Below, piece after piece: positions 34,623-43,555 of a DNA stretch of 64,000 nucleotides. Each line of letters begins with the position of its first letter. The first letter of the stretch is position 1. Position numbers and translations under genes: made by a program. The notes beneath the pieces are model-generated. The model was not told the DNA's origin. It did not search any database and was given only the letters and a program-made list of their open reading frames with translations. The DNA comes from Acidimicrobiia bacterium (GTDB taxonomy: Bacteria; Actinomycetota; Acidimicrobiia; Spongiisociales; UBA5794): positions 30,018 through 94,017 of the forward strand of contig JASJDZ010000009.1 in assembly GCA_030065575.1 (NCBI GenBank), given 5' to 3'.

Positions 34623-35447
34623 ATGCGGGCCACCCCGATCACCCTCCTTGCGCTGCTGCTGGCAGCGTGTCAACCTGCTCCCACCCAGCCAGATGCCACG
34701 CTTGCCGGCGGAGAAAGCGCATCCGTGGTGCGGGTGATCGATGGGGACTCCCTGGTCGTTGCGGTGAACGGAGATCAAGTAGAGGTCCGGCTGCTCGGCC
34801 TAAATGCACCGGAAGGTTCCGAGTGTCACGGCGACGCAGCGAAGGGCGCCTTGGAAGACCTGCTTGCGTCGGGCACGGTGAGCCTCGTTCGCGACGAAGA
34901 AGGACAAGACCAGTTCGATCGGCTGCTTCGCTACCTGTATGTCGAGAACATCGACGTCAACCTCGAGCTGATCGCCAGCGGCAACGCCACCGTGGTGCAG
35001 GGCGATCACTCCCGCGACGGCGAGTTTGCTGCTGCCGCCGACAGCGCGGCCAATGCCCGGTTGGGCATGTGGTCACCTACCGCATGTGGCTCGGAACCAA
35101 CGCGCGATGTCGTGATTGCCGACTACGTCTACAACCCGCCGGGCCCTGACGGCGACAACCTGACTGACGAGTTGGTTGTTGTCGGCAACTCCGGAGATGA
35201 GGGAATCGATCTCAGCGGATGGATCATTCGCGACGAGTCGGCGCAGCACAGATACCGCTTCCCGGGAGGCTTCACACTCGCCGCTCGATCTGAGGTGGTG
35301 GTCCGCACCGGGTGCGGCGCAGATACCCAGGAGGACTTGTTCTGGTGCGCTCGCAACCCGGTCTGGTCAAACGGAGGCGACACCGTGATCGTGCAGTCCG
35401 AGGATGGGACGGTGGTCGCGCGGGACCGATTTGACGGCGACTACTAG
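34623..35447 (+). CDS. Secreted SNase-like nuclease with lamin-tail domain (lipoprotein)
   Basis: A 274-residue lipoprotein (LLALLLAAC). Residues about 30-155 form a staphylococcal-nuclease-like domain (VVRVIDGDSLVV, VRLLGLNAPEG, DQFDRLLRYLYV, NLELIASGNA). The region from about 165 to the end is a lamin-tail domain (ELVVVGNSGDEGIDLSGWII). SNase domains cut DNA and RNA. The catalytic Arg in VRLLG and the R in FDRLLRY are present. The start ATG at 34623 gives the signal peptide. It lies 35 bp after the rhodanese pair. Confidence 0.85.
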   Translation: MRATPITLLALLLAACQPAPTQPDATLAGGESASVVRVIDGDSLVVAVNGDQVEVRLLGLNAPEGSECHGDAAKGALEDLLASGTVSLVRDEEGQDQFDRLLRYLYVENIDVNLELIASGNATVVQGDHSRDGEFAAAADSAANARLGMWSPTACGSEPTRDVVIADYVYNPPGPDGDNLTDELVVVGNSGDEGIDLSGWIIRDESAQHRYRFPGGFTLAARSEVVVRTGCGADTQEDLFWCARNPVWSNGGDTVIVQSEDGTVVARDRFDGDY

Positions 35448-35488
35448 CCGGATCCTCTCCACAATCTGGATAGCCGCGAAAACCATTC

Positions 35489-35710
35489 TTGCAATAGTCA
35501 CCCACGATCCCTTAGTCTCGCCTCAACATATTTGTGGTCTACGGGCGGAACCAGGACCTCGATGCGTCCTGGGGTGGGGCAAGATCGGCACCTAGACAAC
35601 ACAGGTTTGTGGAGCGGTCCGGGCCGGGTGATCCATTCCAAGCGGAGCGCAATACCCCCCACTCGCGACCATGTCGCGTGTGGAGTAAACACTGAATCGG
35701 AAGTGATCCC
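35489..35710 (+). promoter_or_regulatory. Promoter and long structured leader before a 29-residue ORF and the HD-GYP gene
   Basis: TTGCAA (35489-35494) and TAGTCT (35513-35518), 18 bp apart, make a plausible vegetative promoter. The roughly 185-nt leader that follows contains CCAGGAC-N8-GTCCTGG (35551-35572, perfect 7 bp) and CGCGAC-cat-GTCGCG (35664-35678, extended by CAC/GTG beyond a T-T mismatch). A GC-rich segment lies between them. It matches no riboswitch class I can name. Confidence 0.5.
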
Positions 35711-35800
35711 ATGCGCAAAAAGATGGCACGGGTCCTTTTGGCACTTGGAAGCCTCGCCGCCGCGTTGGTCAGCAGCGCAGCCGGTGTGAGGATTGGCTAG
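35711..35800 (+). CDS. 29-residue signal-peptide-like small ORF
   Basis: The ORF begins MRKKMARVLLALG and continues as a hydrophobic stretch to VRIG before a TAG. GGAAGTG lies 5 bp before the ATG, which supports translation. The whole product looks like a signal peptide or single membrane helix. It could be a leader peptide, a small membrane protein, or a truncated remnant. It lies 66 bp before the HD-GYP gene. Confidence 0.45.
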   Translation: MRKKMARVLLALGSLAAALVSSAAGVRIG

Positions 35801-35866
35801 ACCAACTGCTCGACCCGACCCTCCACATTTCTTTCTTCCCCTGTTGACTCAGCCCGGTCGAGTCCA

Positions 35867-37240
35867 ATGGCCTATTACGAAACTCCATATCCCATTCAGC
35901 GTCGTCGCAAGCGCATCTTCGGTGCGCTTCTGTTCTTGCTTGGGGTTGCCGTTGTCGGCGCTGCCGTCGTCTTTGCGGGGTTCCCTCATCAGGTAGGTCT
36001 CTGGCTCGCATTTGCCTCGGTGTTCCTGGTACTCGAGATCACCGCCGTCGAAGTCAATGACCGGATGGTCACGTCACCGGTGATAGCCGTCACCGTGACC
36101 GCAGGAATCGTGCTCGGCAAGGACCAGGTGATCGGGGGCATCATCATCATGTCTGCCCTCGGCCTGCTGCAGCCCCAGGATCTCCGGGAAAGGCGCATCT
36201 TCCAGCCTGCGGGCAATCTCGGGGTGTCGACAACCTCGGCCGCGCTCACTGCGCTGGTCCTGTACTTCCTGCTCCCAGCCGACGCAGCCTCGGCCAGCAT
36301 GCTTCACATTGTCGCCGTTGGCGCGGTCGCCGCTGCGGTCGGCGACATAACCAGCCTCGTAATGACCCGGATGGTCGTACGCCAGGTGTTTGGATCGAAG
36401 TTGGCCGGTCCCTGGTCGAACCTCGGGCAGATCCTGCTCAGCTTCATCGGCCTCGGCGCCATGGGTGGACTGCTTGGCTACGCATACGTCAGCTATGCCG
36501 TCGACCACGGCGCCTATAACGCAATGCTGATACTCGTGATCGGCATGCTGTTGATGAGCCGCCTCTTCTTCGCCTCGCTGGCCAAGCTGCGCGTGGCTCG
36601 GGAGGGCATGCTCGCCACTCTCGTCAAGACGCTCGAGGCGAAGGACCTCTACACCCGCGGACACACCGAGCGGGTAGCCCAATTCGCCGTGCAGCTTGCT
36701 CAGGAGCTGGGGCTGAGCGGCGACATGCAAGAGCGCATCCGTCATTCCGCGCTGATCCACGACCTGGGGAAGCTCGCTGTGCCCCGCGAACTGCTCAAGA
36801 AACGGGGCCCCCTCACTACCGACGAGACACATGCCATGCGCGACCATGTGCATTTCATCGACGACCTACTCGATGATGTCGACTGGCTCCACCCGCTCGT
36901 CGAGATTGCGTCCGACCATCACGCTCACTTCGACGGCGGTGGGTATCACGGCCGCCACAGCGATCACGGTGAAACACCGCTCGCCGAATCGCGTGTTCTC
37001 GCCATCGCCGATGCGTTCGATGCGATGACCAGCAACCGCCCCTACCGAATGGCGCTTACTCAGGAGGAGGCCTTCCGCGAGCTGCGAACAGGAGCCGGAA
37101 CCCAGTTCGATCCGGGCATGGTTGAAGCCTTCATCCGCATGATCGAGCGATCGGGCAAACGTTACGGCGCCCTTGTCCGCATGACCGACGACGAAGCTCG
37201 CGAATTGGCAGAGCAGCGCGGCTGGGTGTTCCGCAACTAA
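35867..37240 (+). CDS. Membrane HD-GYP domain protein, probable c-di-GMP phosphodiesterase
   Basis: A 457-residue protein. About six to seven membrane helices fill residues 18-240, and the HD-GYP domain spans about 255-430. Metal ligands are in TRGHTERVAQ, SALIHDLGKLAV, MRDHVHFID and ASDHHAHFDGGGYHG. The GYP triad reads GYH and the usual Glu of HHE is Ala, so activity may differ from classical members. ADAFDAMTSNRPYR is intact. The end overlaps the convergent amidase gene by 4 bp. Confidence 0.9.
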   Translation: MAYYETPYPIQRRRKRIFGALLFLLGVAVVGAAVVFAGFPHQVGLWLAFASVFLVLEITAVEVNDRMVTSPVIAVTVTAGIVLGKDQVIGGIIIMSALGLLQPQDLRERRIFQPAGNLGVSTTSAALTALVLYFLLPADAASASMLHIVAVGAVAAAVGDITSLVMTRMVVRQVFGSKLAGPWSNLGQILLSFIGLGAMGGLLGYAYVSYAVDHGAYNAMLILVIGMLLMSRLFFASLAKLRVAREGMLATLVKTLEAKDLYTRGHTERVAQFAVQLAQELGLSGDMQERIRHSALIHDLGKLAVPRELLKKRGPLTTDETHAMRDHVHFIDDLLDDVDWLHPLVEIASDHHAHFDGGGYHGRHSDHGETPLAESRVLAIADAFDAMTSNRPYRMALTQEEAFRELRTGAGTQFDPGMVEAFIRMIERSGKRYGALVRMTDDEARELAEQRGWVFRN

Positions 37241-38511
37241 TCGCCCTGAGCCGGAATGATGCAGTCGGGCCGGGCATCCCCGCTCCCCGCGTTCCCCGGC
37301 CATACCTCAGGGTCGGTGTCGGGGGCTTCGCCGGTGTCGTCCGTAGTGAGGAATCGCACTAGCGATCGGTACACCGCCTCGGCATAGGCCTGCCGGAACT
37401 CCGGGGTCGCCAGCAGGTCGGCTTCTGATTGATTGGCGATGTACACGCCCTCGGCAATGACGGTCGGCATCTCGCTGCGGCGCAGGATTCCGTAGTACTG
37501 GGACGCACCGTCGCGGGGACTGAGCCGCGACTTGGCTCCGGCTTGGATCGCACCGACCCAATCAGCATCGAAAGATCCAAAGCTCAGCTGCATCTCCTCC
37601 ACCATGATCTTCGCCAGACGGCGCGATTCGGGTATCTGTGACTGGTAGTACACATCGGATCCGGGAACAGGCAGGCTTATCTCCCACCCAGCGTTGTTGT
37701 GGATTGAGACCATCGCATGCGCGTTGATTGAGTTGGCCAGGTCGGAGCGGAAGATCAGCCCGGCCTCGTAGTCACCGGTGTTCTCGTCCCCGACTCTTGT
37801 CAGCAGGACCCAACCGGCGGCAGGGATCTCATCGCTGCTGTAGATGTCGCCGGTCTCCCAATCCACAAGGCGAGGCCCGTTGAGAAGGTCGACAACCCGG
37901 CGGCTGATGTCGAGGTTGACCGTCTTCTCGGCCAGACCGGAGGGACTGGCCGCGCCTATGTTCCACGGCCCGCCGTGACCCGGATCGATGACGATCGTGG
38001 CCTGGGAGAAATCGAATCCGGCTCCGATCTGCCCATTCGGCCCCGGCGGCTGCGCCCACACCTCAGAAATGCGGACCCAGGCGGGAGCGTCACAGGAAGT
38101 GAAGACCTCAATCCAGTCGCCGTCTCTGCGATGAGCGGCGAACACCAGGCCTTCACGCGCTACCACGAACGGCTCATCGTCCGGCTCCAGGTGCAGCGCA
38201 GCACCTCCGGCGGCGATGGTCACGACACCGCTACCGGTGAAGCCCGGCGCAAGGCCGGCAGCCGGTGCGGCCGGAACCGGGCTGGGCTCGGCAGGCACCC
38301 CGACCGGCACGGGTGGCAGTGTCGATGTAGTCGTAGTCGTCGTGGGTGCGGTCGTGCTCGGCGCCGATGATGTGGTGGTGGTAGTCGTGGTCGAGCTCGC
38401 CGCTGCAGTGGTCGTTGTGACCGAGGTTTCGGGAGCGGGCGAAGCGCTCTCTCCAGAGCATGCGCTAGCCAGCAGCGCGACTCCAACGGCAACGAGTGAC
38501 AATCGGGACAT
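37237..38511 (-). CDS. N-acetylmuramoyl-L-alanine amidase, lipoprotein (paralogue 1)
   Basis: A 424-residue exported Amidase_3 enzyme. The lipobox is LLASAC, followed by a Thr/Ser/Pro-rich spacer (about 20-85), an SH3-like segment, and the catalytic domain. Zinc ligands are the His in VIDPGHGGPW, Glu in LAEKTVNLD and His in VSIHNNAG, and the late Glu is in IAEGVYIAN. It cleaves the amide between MurNAc and the peptide stem. It pairs with the gene at 38549. Confidence 0.9.
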   Translation of the reverse strand: MSRLSLVAVGVALLASACSGESASPAPETSVTTTTAAASSTTTTTTTSSAPSTTAPTTTTTTSTLPPVPVGVPAEPSPVPAAPAAGLAPGFTGSGVVTIAAGGAALHLEPDDEPFVVAREGLVFAAHRRDGDWIEVFTSCDAPAWVRISEVWAQPPGPNGQIGAGFDFSQATIVIDPGHGGPWNIGAASPSGLAEKTVNLDISRRVVDLLNGPRLVDWETGDIYSSDEIPAAGWVLLTRVGDENTGDYEAGLIFRSDLANSINAHAMVSIHNNAGWEISLPVPGSDVYYQSQIPESRRLAKIMVEEMQLSFGSFDADWVGAIQAGAKSRLSPRDGASQYYGILRRSEMPTVIAEGVYIANQSEADLLATPEFRQAYAEAVYRSLVRFLTTDDTGEAPDTDPEVWPGNAGSGDARPDCIIPAQGD

Positions 38512-38548
38512 GGCCACAATCTAGGGCGGCTTCTCAGGCAAGAAGGCG

Positions 38549-39718
38549 CTATGGCTGCTCGGAAAGGGTGCAGCCGTTGCCGGAAACGGTGCCCGCATTG
38601 TCGTAGAAGACCTCGGGCCGATTGATGCCCGATCCGGGATCCGCCGTCGTCAGATAGCGCACGACACCCCGGTACACGGCCTCGGCATATGCCTGACGGA
38701 ACTCAGTGGTGGCGAGCAACGCCTCTTCCTCAGGTTCGGAGATATAGACACCTTCGACGATCACCGCGGGCATCGTTGCTCGTCGCAGCAACCCGTAGTA
38801 GTCGTCCCCCGTCTCGGGATCGACTCGCGATCGTGCCCCCTGTAACTCTCCCCCGCTCCAATCGGCGGTGAACTGGGAGAAGCTCCGCAGCAGTTCCTCG
38901 TAGATGATCCCCGCCAGTCGATCCGACCCGTCGATTCGGGTCGAGTAGTAGACCTCGGATCCGGGGATGTCGGTGTCGATCCGGGGAACCGTGTTGTTGT
39001 GAATCGAGACAAATGCGTCTGCTCCGGCTGCGGTAGCGACCGAGACCCGGTACCCGAGGCCCAACTCATAGTCACCGTCGTTCGGCCCGCTCAGGTCACG
39101 GGTGAGAAAGACGTTCTTGAAAGCGGGAACGCCCGCCCCCGGTGTCACCGCTCCCGTCGACCAGTCGACGCTGTTGCTCGACTCCATCAGCTTCCGGGCG
39201 CGGTCGGCAATATCGAGGTTGACCTCTTTTTCGCTCAGTCCGGACGGGCCGACCCCACCCCAGTCCCGAGCACCGTGGCCGGGATCCAGGACGATGGTTG
39301 CGCTGCTCAAGTCGAAGCCGGGACCACTGGAGAGGGGCTCCACTTGCGGGATGACCTCGACGTCATCGACGTTGACCCAAGAGGACTCATTGCACATCGT
39401 GGTGACCAGCAGCCATTCGCCCGACCGGTGCAAGAACGGAAGGACTACCCCCTCGTGAAGTACCAGCTGCGGATCGCTGTCGCGCCCGCCCCATAGTTGA
39501 ACACCGCCATCCGGAACCAGCGCAAGCCCCGCAGCGGGACCGTCGAGAACCTCGGGCTCAACTACAACCGGGGCGAGAGTGGTTGTGGTCGAGGCGGAGG
39601 TCGCTTGCGCAGTCCGGACACCCATCATTGAGACAATCAAGGCAAAGACGGCGATCGCCGAGGCTGTAACCAGCGCGACCAGAACCGGTCTGCCGCGACC
39701 GACGAGTTGTAGGTCCAT
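38549..39718 (-). CDS. N-acetylmuramoyl-L-alanine amidase, membrane-anchored (paralogue 2)
   Basis: A 389-residue paralogue of the downstream amidase with the same architecture. An uncleaved-looking N-terminal helix (about 13-38) replaces the lipobox. The Amidase_3 motifs are VLDPGHGARDWG, LSEKEVNLDI, VSIHNNTV and IVEGVYISE. Both proteins end with similar helices (TEFRQAYAEAVYR versus PEFRQAYAEAVYR), so they arose by tandem duplication and may act at different wall sites or stages. Confidence 0.9.
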   Translation of the reverse strand: MDLQLVGRGRPVLVALVTASAIAVFALIVSMMGVRTAQATSASTTTTLAPVVVEPEVLDGPAAGLALVPDGGVQLWGGRDSDPQLVLHEGVVLPFLHRSGEWLLVTTMCNESSWVNVDDVEVIPQVEPLSSGPGFDLSSATIVLDPGHGARDWGGVGPSGLSEKEVNLDIADRARKLMESSNSVDWSTGAVTPGAGVPAFKNVFLTRDLSGPNDGDYELGLGYRVSVATAAGADAFVSIHNNTVPRIDTDIPGSEVYYSTRIDGSDRLAGIIYEELLRSFSQFTADWSGGELQGARSRVDPETGDDYYGLLRRATMPAVIVEGVYISEPEEEALLATTEFRQAYAEAVYRGVVRYLTTADPGSGINRPEVFYDNAGTVSGNGCTLSEQP

Positions 39719-39809
39719 TTCCTCATCCGGGGGAAGGCTTCGAGGAAGTGTCTCACCTCCTCTACCGGTTCCCGGGTATTTCCGGACCTACCCCCGGGGG
39801 GTTGAAGGA

Positions 39810-41354
39810 CTACAACTTCTCAGCGATTGTCTTCATCTCCATGAAGAGACGCAGGTAATCCGGACCGCCTGCCTTCGCATTGGACCCGGACATTTTGAAA
39901 CCGCCGAACGGCTGCACCCCGACGAGTGCACCCGTGATCTTCCGGTTGATGTAGAGGTTCCCGACATGGAACTCACGCTTGGCGCGGTCAATCCTTTCGG
40001 GATCAGAAGAAACCAGTCCGCCGGTGAGACCGTATTCGGTTCCGTTGGCGACATCGAGGGCCTCGTCAAAATCCGCCACCCGGATCACCGACAGCACAGG
40101 GCCGAAGATCTCATGTTGAGCCAGGCGGTGATGTGGCTCGACCCCTGAGAAGATGGTGGGAGCGATGTAGTACCCGCCGTCCATTTCCACGGCCTGTCCG
40201 CCGAGCACCAGTTGCGCCTCGTTCCGCCCCCGCTCGATCTCACTGAGAATCGAAGTGTGTTGTGCGGCCGAGATCACAGGGCCAACGGCCTTGTTCTCGA
40301 CTGGAGATCCCATCTCCAACGCAGACGCCTTGGCGACCACACGGTCGAGCAGATCATCGTGCACGGCGTCGACCAGTATTGCCCGTGAGCACGCCGAGCA
40401 CTTCTGACCTTGATAGCCGTAAGCGCTCCTGACGATCGAATCGGCCGCAAGGTCGAGATCGGCTGTTTCGTCGACGATGAGCCCGTCCTTGCCGCCCATC
40501 TCCATGAAGGCACGCTTGAGCCACTGCTGGCCGGGGTGGACTGCGGCGGCTCGTTGCGCGATGCGCAGGCCGACTTCCTTGGATCCCGTGAAGTTGATGA
40601 ACCGGGTATCGGGATGATCGACTAGGAAGTCACCCACCTCCGATCCGGGGCCGGGGAGGAAGTTGATCACGCCGTCGGGCATACCCGCCTCGGCGACAAT
40701 GTCCATGAAGTGTGCCCCGAGGACTGGAGTGTTGGAAGCCGGCTTCAGCACCACGGTGTTACCGGCAGCTACCGGGCCGACCGTCATGCCGACAAGGATG
40801 GCGAGCGGGAAGTTCCAGGGCGGAATCACGACACCGACACCCATCGGAAGCAGGAACGACTCGTTCTTCTCCCCCGGGTATTCGACCACCGGTAGGGGTT
40901 CCGCCATACGGAGCGCCTGGTGGGCGTAGTAGCGGCAGAAGTCGATTGCCTCGGCGACATCAGCCTCGGCCTCCGGCCAGTTCTTGCCGGCTTCGAGAGT
41001 CATCCAGGCGGAGAACTCGTACTTGCGCTCGGCAATGAGGTCGCCGATCCGGTGGACGATTTCAGCGCGGTAGCTCGCCGGCCGTCGCGACCAATCAGCG
41101 AAGGCCGCCTTGGCGGCGTCGAGGGCGAGTTGCGCCTCGGCTCGCGATGCCGAGCCGGTTGTGCCGACCACGACGTTAGGTTGCGCCGGGTTTATGGAGA
41201 CGATCCGATCGTCGGTGGCAACGGGTTTGCCATTGATGACCAGGGGCACATGACCCCCCAGTTTGGACAGAACGGTCTCGACGGCCTCCAGATACTCTTC
41301 TCGAGGACCGGGTGCGCTGAAGTCGGAATACGGCTCGACGCGGAACGGCTCCAT
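39810..41354 (-). CDS. pruA: L-glutamate gamma-semialdehyde (P5C) dehydrogenase
   Basis: A 514-residue aldehyde dehydrogenase of the RocA/PruA type. It has the NAD-binding segments [11 protein letters not shown] and [10 protein letters not shown], the general base Glu in [12 protein letters not shown], and the nucleophile Cys in [12 protein letters not shown]. The C-terminus has [20 protein letters not shown]. It oxidises P5C/glutamate semialdehyde to glutamate in proline and arginine breakdown. The ATG at 41354 has AAAGGAAG upstream. No proline dehydrogenase gene is in the window. Confidence 0.93.
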   Translation of the reverse strand: MEPFRVEPYSDFSAPGPREEYLEAVETVLSKLGGHVPLVINGKPVATDDRIVSINPAQPNVVVGTTGSASRAEAQLALDAAKAAFADWSRRPASYRAEIVHRIGDLIAERKYEFSAWMTLEAGKNWPEAEADVAEAIDFCRYYAHQALRMAEPLPVVEYPGEKNESFLLPMGVGVVIPPWNFPLAILVGMTVGPVAAGNTVVLKPASNTPVLGAHFMDIVAEAGMPDGVINFLPGPGSEVGDFLVDHPDTRFINFTGSKEVGLRIAQRAAAVHPGQQWLKRAFMEMGGKDGLIVDETADLDLAADSIVRSAYGYQGQKCSACSRAILVDAVHDDLLDRVVAKASALEMGSPVENKAVGPVISAAQHTSILSEIERGRNEAQLVLGGQAVEMDGGYYIAPTIFSGVEPHHRLAQHEIFGPVLSVIRVADFDEALDVANGTEYGLTGGLVSSDPERIDRAKREFHVGNLYINRKITGALVGVQPFGGFKMSGSNAKAGGPDYLRLFMEMKTIAEKL

Positions 41355-41571
41355 GTTGACTTCCTTTGCTCGCCGGGGCTCTTGTCGGTTGCTCTCCGAT
41401 GGCGCCCTGCCGGACAGCAGGCAACGCCGGATCACACCCTCTACAGAGAAGGCTACGCCCCCGGAGCGGCGATCGCCATTCAGGCGATTCGGGCCATTCG
41501 GTCGGTCTGAACCTGGAAGCATTTTCGAGAAAACCTCTGCAGTGCGGCCGCAACCCGCCGATACTGACAAG

Positions 41572-41940
41572 GTGACAGATTCCATCCTGATCGTTGAAGA
41601 CTCTGCAAGCGTCCGTCGCCTCATCGAGGTGTGCCTACGCGAGTTGAGCCTGAACATCGTCGGAGCTGCCGACGGAGTGGCCGGGCTCGAGGCAGCGCGC
41701 GAGATTCTCCCCACTGCGATCGTGCTCGATATCGGGCTCCCGGGAATGGACGGCTGGGAAGTACTGCGCCGGCTTCGCGCGGACGATGCCACCCGCGACA
41801 CGAAGGTTCTCATCCTCACGGCTCATGCCCAGCCCGAGGTGGCTGTGCAGGCTCAGGAGGGTGGCGCCAACGACTTCATGACCAAGCCATTTCGACCGAC
41901 CGATCTCCGCGATCGGGTCGCCAAGATGATCGCCGCCTAG
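41572..41940 (+). CDS. Single-domain response regulator (receiver only)
   Basis: A 122-residue CheY-like receiver. Acidic pair Glu9-Asp10 is in LIVEDSASVRR, phosphoacceptor Asp53 in IVLDIGLPGMDGWE, and Lys in DFMTKPFRP. There is no output domain, so it must act by protein contact or as a phosphorelay intermediate. The start is GTG at 41572. The 217 bp before it separate it from the divergent P5C dehydrogenase. Its end overlaps the next convergent gene by 4 bp. Confidence 0.88.
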   Translation: MTDSILIVEDSASVRRLIEVCLRELSLNIVGAADGVAGLEAAREILPTAIVLDIGLPGMDGWEVLRRLRADDATRDTKVLILTAHAQPEVAVQAQEGGANDFMTKPFRPTDLRDRVAKMIAA

Positions 41941-42593
41941 GCAAACCGGCCTAGAACCGCGATCACCTCGCTATCGGACGTCTGCCCAAACGTCTCGTAC
42001 CATTCACCAACGGCCCGGAACCAGCGTGGCTGCAACGGACACACCATCGCATCGACGTGGGACGTGAGATCGGCAACCGATGAGGGGGGGCCGACCGGAA
42101 CTGCGCACACGAGCTTCGCCGGTGATTGGCTCCGCACCGCCTGCAGAGTCGCCTGCAGGGTTGCCCCGGTGGCGATGCCGTCGTCGACCACAATGACCAC
42201 ACGCCCTGCGATTTGCGGCGGCGACCGATCGCCGCGATACAGAGCGGCCCGGCGCACCAACTCCCCTCTCGCCTGCTCAGTAGCGGCAGCAACGTAGTCG
42301 TCGGTAAGGCCCAGCGAGCCGATGATTTCTGTTGCGAGGAACGGATCGCCCAATTCACCCACCGCGCCGATTGCCAGCTCCGGATTCCGGGGAGCCCCGA
42401 TCTTGCGAGCCAGAGCCACATCCAGTTCGCCTGCGATGCGATCCGCTACCGGGGCGGCGACTATCACCCCGCCCCGCGGCACGCCGAGCACGAGCGGACG
42501 CTCCTCCTGACTCGTTGGCGACGTAGCGGCAATGGCGTCCGCTACGTGGGAAGCCAGGCTGCGACCGGCTGCGGTCCGGTCAACGTATCTCAT
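41937..42593 (-). CDS. Phosphoribosyltransferase-family protein
   Basis: A 218-residue type I PRTase-fold protein with the PRPP loop VVIVVDDGIATGATLQA and an N-terminal VLGVPRGGVIVAAPVA. ARKIGAPRNPELAIGAV is typical of the stand-alone 'predicted phosphoribosyltransferase' family often linked to dienelactone-hydrolase or stress genes. The substrate base is unknown. The start is ATG at 42593, divergent from the lipid kinase gene by 32 bp. Confidence 0.88.
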   Translation of the reverse strand: MRYVDRTAAGRSLASHVADAIAATSPTSQEERPLVLGVPRGGVIVAAPVADRIAGELDVALARKIGAPRNPELAIGAVGELGDPFLATEIIGSLGLTDDYVAAATEQARGELVRRAALYRGDRSPPQIAGRVVIVVDDGIATGATLQATLQAVRSQSPAKLVCAVPVGPPSSVADLTSHVDAMVCPLQPRWFRAVGEWYETFGQTSDSEVIAVLGRFA

Positions 42594-42625
42594 ACCCTGC
42601 AGCGTACCTGTACCCTGCGGGAGTC

Positions 42626-43549
42626 ATGCGTCGCCTACTTCTCATCGCCAACCCTTCCGCCTCGGGATTCACCGGGGCTGCGTTGCGTGATGTTGAAGCC
42701 AAACTCGGTGACGCCTACGCAGTGACGACTGCCTGGCCCAACGGTCCCGCCGAAGCTCGACAGGCAGCGGCCGATGCAGCCGAGGACGGCTACTCGGTCG
42801 TAGCCGCAATGGGAGGGGACGGCGTCGTCCATCACGTCGCCAACGGACTTGCCTTCACCGGAACGGCACTGGGCGTCATTCCCACCGGCACAACCAATGT
42901 GGTTGCCCGCATCCTCGGAATACCGATGAAGCCGAGCAAGGCGGCTAATGCGTTGGTAACCGGGCAGCCCAGGCCCTTGACGCTGGCGCACATTGCCACC
43001 GAAAGCTCAATTGCGGCACGGTCGGAGTATGCGGTGTTTTCGCTGGGAATGGGGCTCGACGCCGACGTGGTCTCTATTGCCGATCGACGCCCTGCCGCGA
43101 AGTACTACTTCTCGTCGGTCAATTTCGCCGCAATTGCGGTCAACGAGGTTGTGAAGCGATATCACAGCCGGCTACCCGACATGCTGGTGGAATGCGATGG
43201 ACAGACCGTGCACGCCACCACGGTGTTGATCCAGGTCCACGATCTGTACACCTACTGGGGCAGGGTGCCGTTGCGGCTCACACAGGAGCCCGGCGACGGG
43301 CTGACCGCGCTGGCGGTTGAGCGAGTGAAGATCAGCCGGGCAATCGGATTGGCTTCACGCGGTGTCGCCCGGCGGTCCATGGCGAAGCAGCGCGGGGCTC
43401 ATGTGTTTGCAGATCTGGAGAAGCTGCTCATCCACGCTGAACCGGCCGCCCAATTCCAAGCCGACGGTGAGCTACTCGGGCGCGCCGAGGACGTCGAGAT
43501 AACCCCTGCCTATGACGCGATAACGGTGATCGCTCCCAATCGGACCTGA
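42626..43549 (+). CDS. Diacylglycerol/sphingoid-type lipid kinase family protein
   Basis: A 307-residue DAGK-catalytic-domain protein. The N-terminus is LLIANPSASGFTG. The nucleotide motif normally written GGDGT is here MGGDGVVHHVANGL, with Val for Thr. GVIPTGTTNVVARIL follows, and the C-terminal beta domain ends ITVIAPNRT. Family members phosphorylate diacylglycerol or related lipids in phospholipid recycling or glycolipid synthesis. The Val substitution is conservative in size. Confidence 0.85.
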   Translation: MRRLLLIANPSASGFTGAALRDVEAKLGDAYAVTTAWPNGPAEARQAAADAAEDGYSVVAAMGGDGVVHHVANGLAFTGTALGVIPTGTTNVVARILGIPMKPSKAANALVTGQPRPLTLAHIATESSIAARSEYAVFSLGMGLDADVVSIADRRPAAKYYFSSVNFAAIAVNEVVKRYHSRLPDMLVECDGQTVHATTVLIQVHDLYTYWGRVPLRLTQEPGDGLTALAVERVKISRAIGLASRGVARRSMAKQRGAHVFADLEKLLIHAEPAAQFQADGELLGRAEDVEITPAYDAITVIAPNRT

Positions 43550-43555
43550 CCAGAC

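Noticed and set aside
35525..35710. A c-di-GMP or c-di-AMP riboswitch before the HD-GYP gene
   Set aside because: Only the GGAACC-hairpin-GGGGT fragment recalls the c-di-AMP class. The conserved 3' half (CCGACAGCU-type) is absent, and no GEMM core was found, so no known class is named.
41355..41571. A regulatory element between P5C dehydrogenase and the receiver-only regulator
   Set aside because: I found no clear dyad, promoter pair or small ORF with a ribosome-binding site in these 217 bp.
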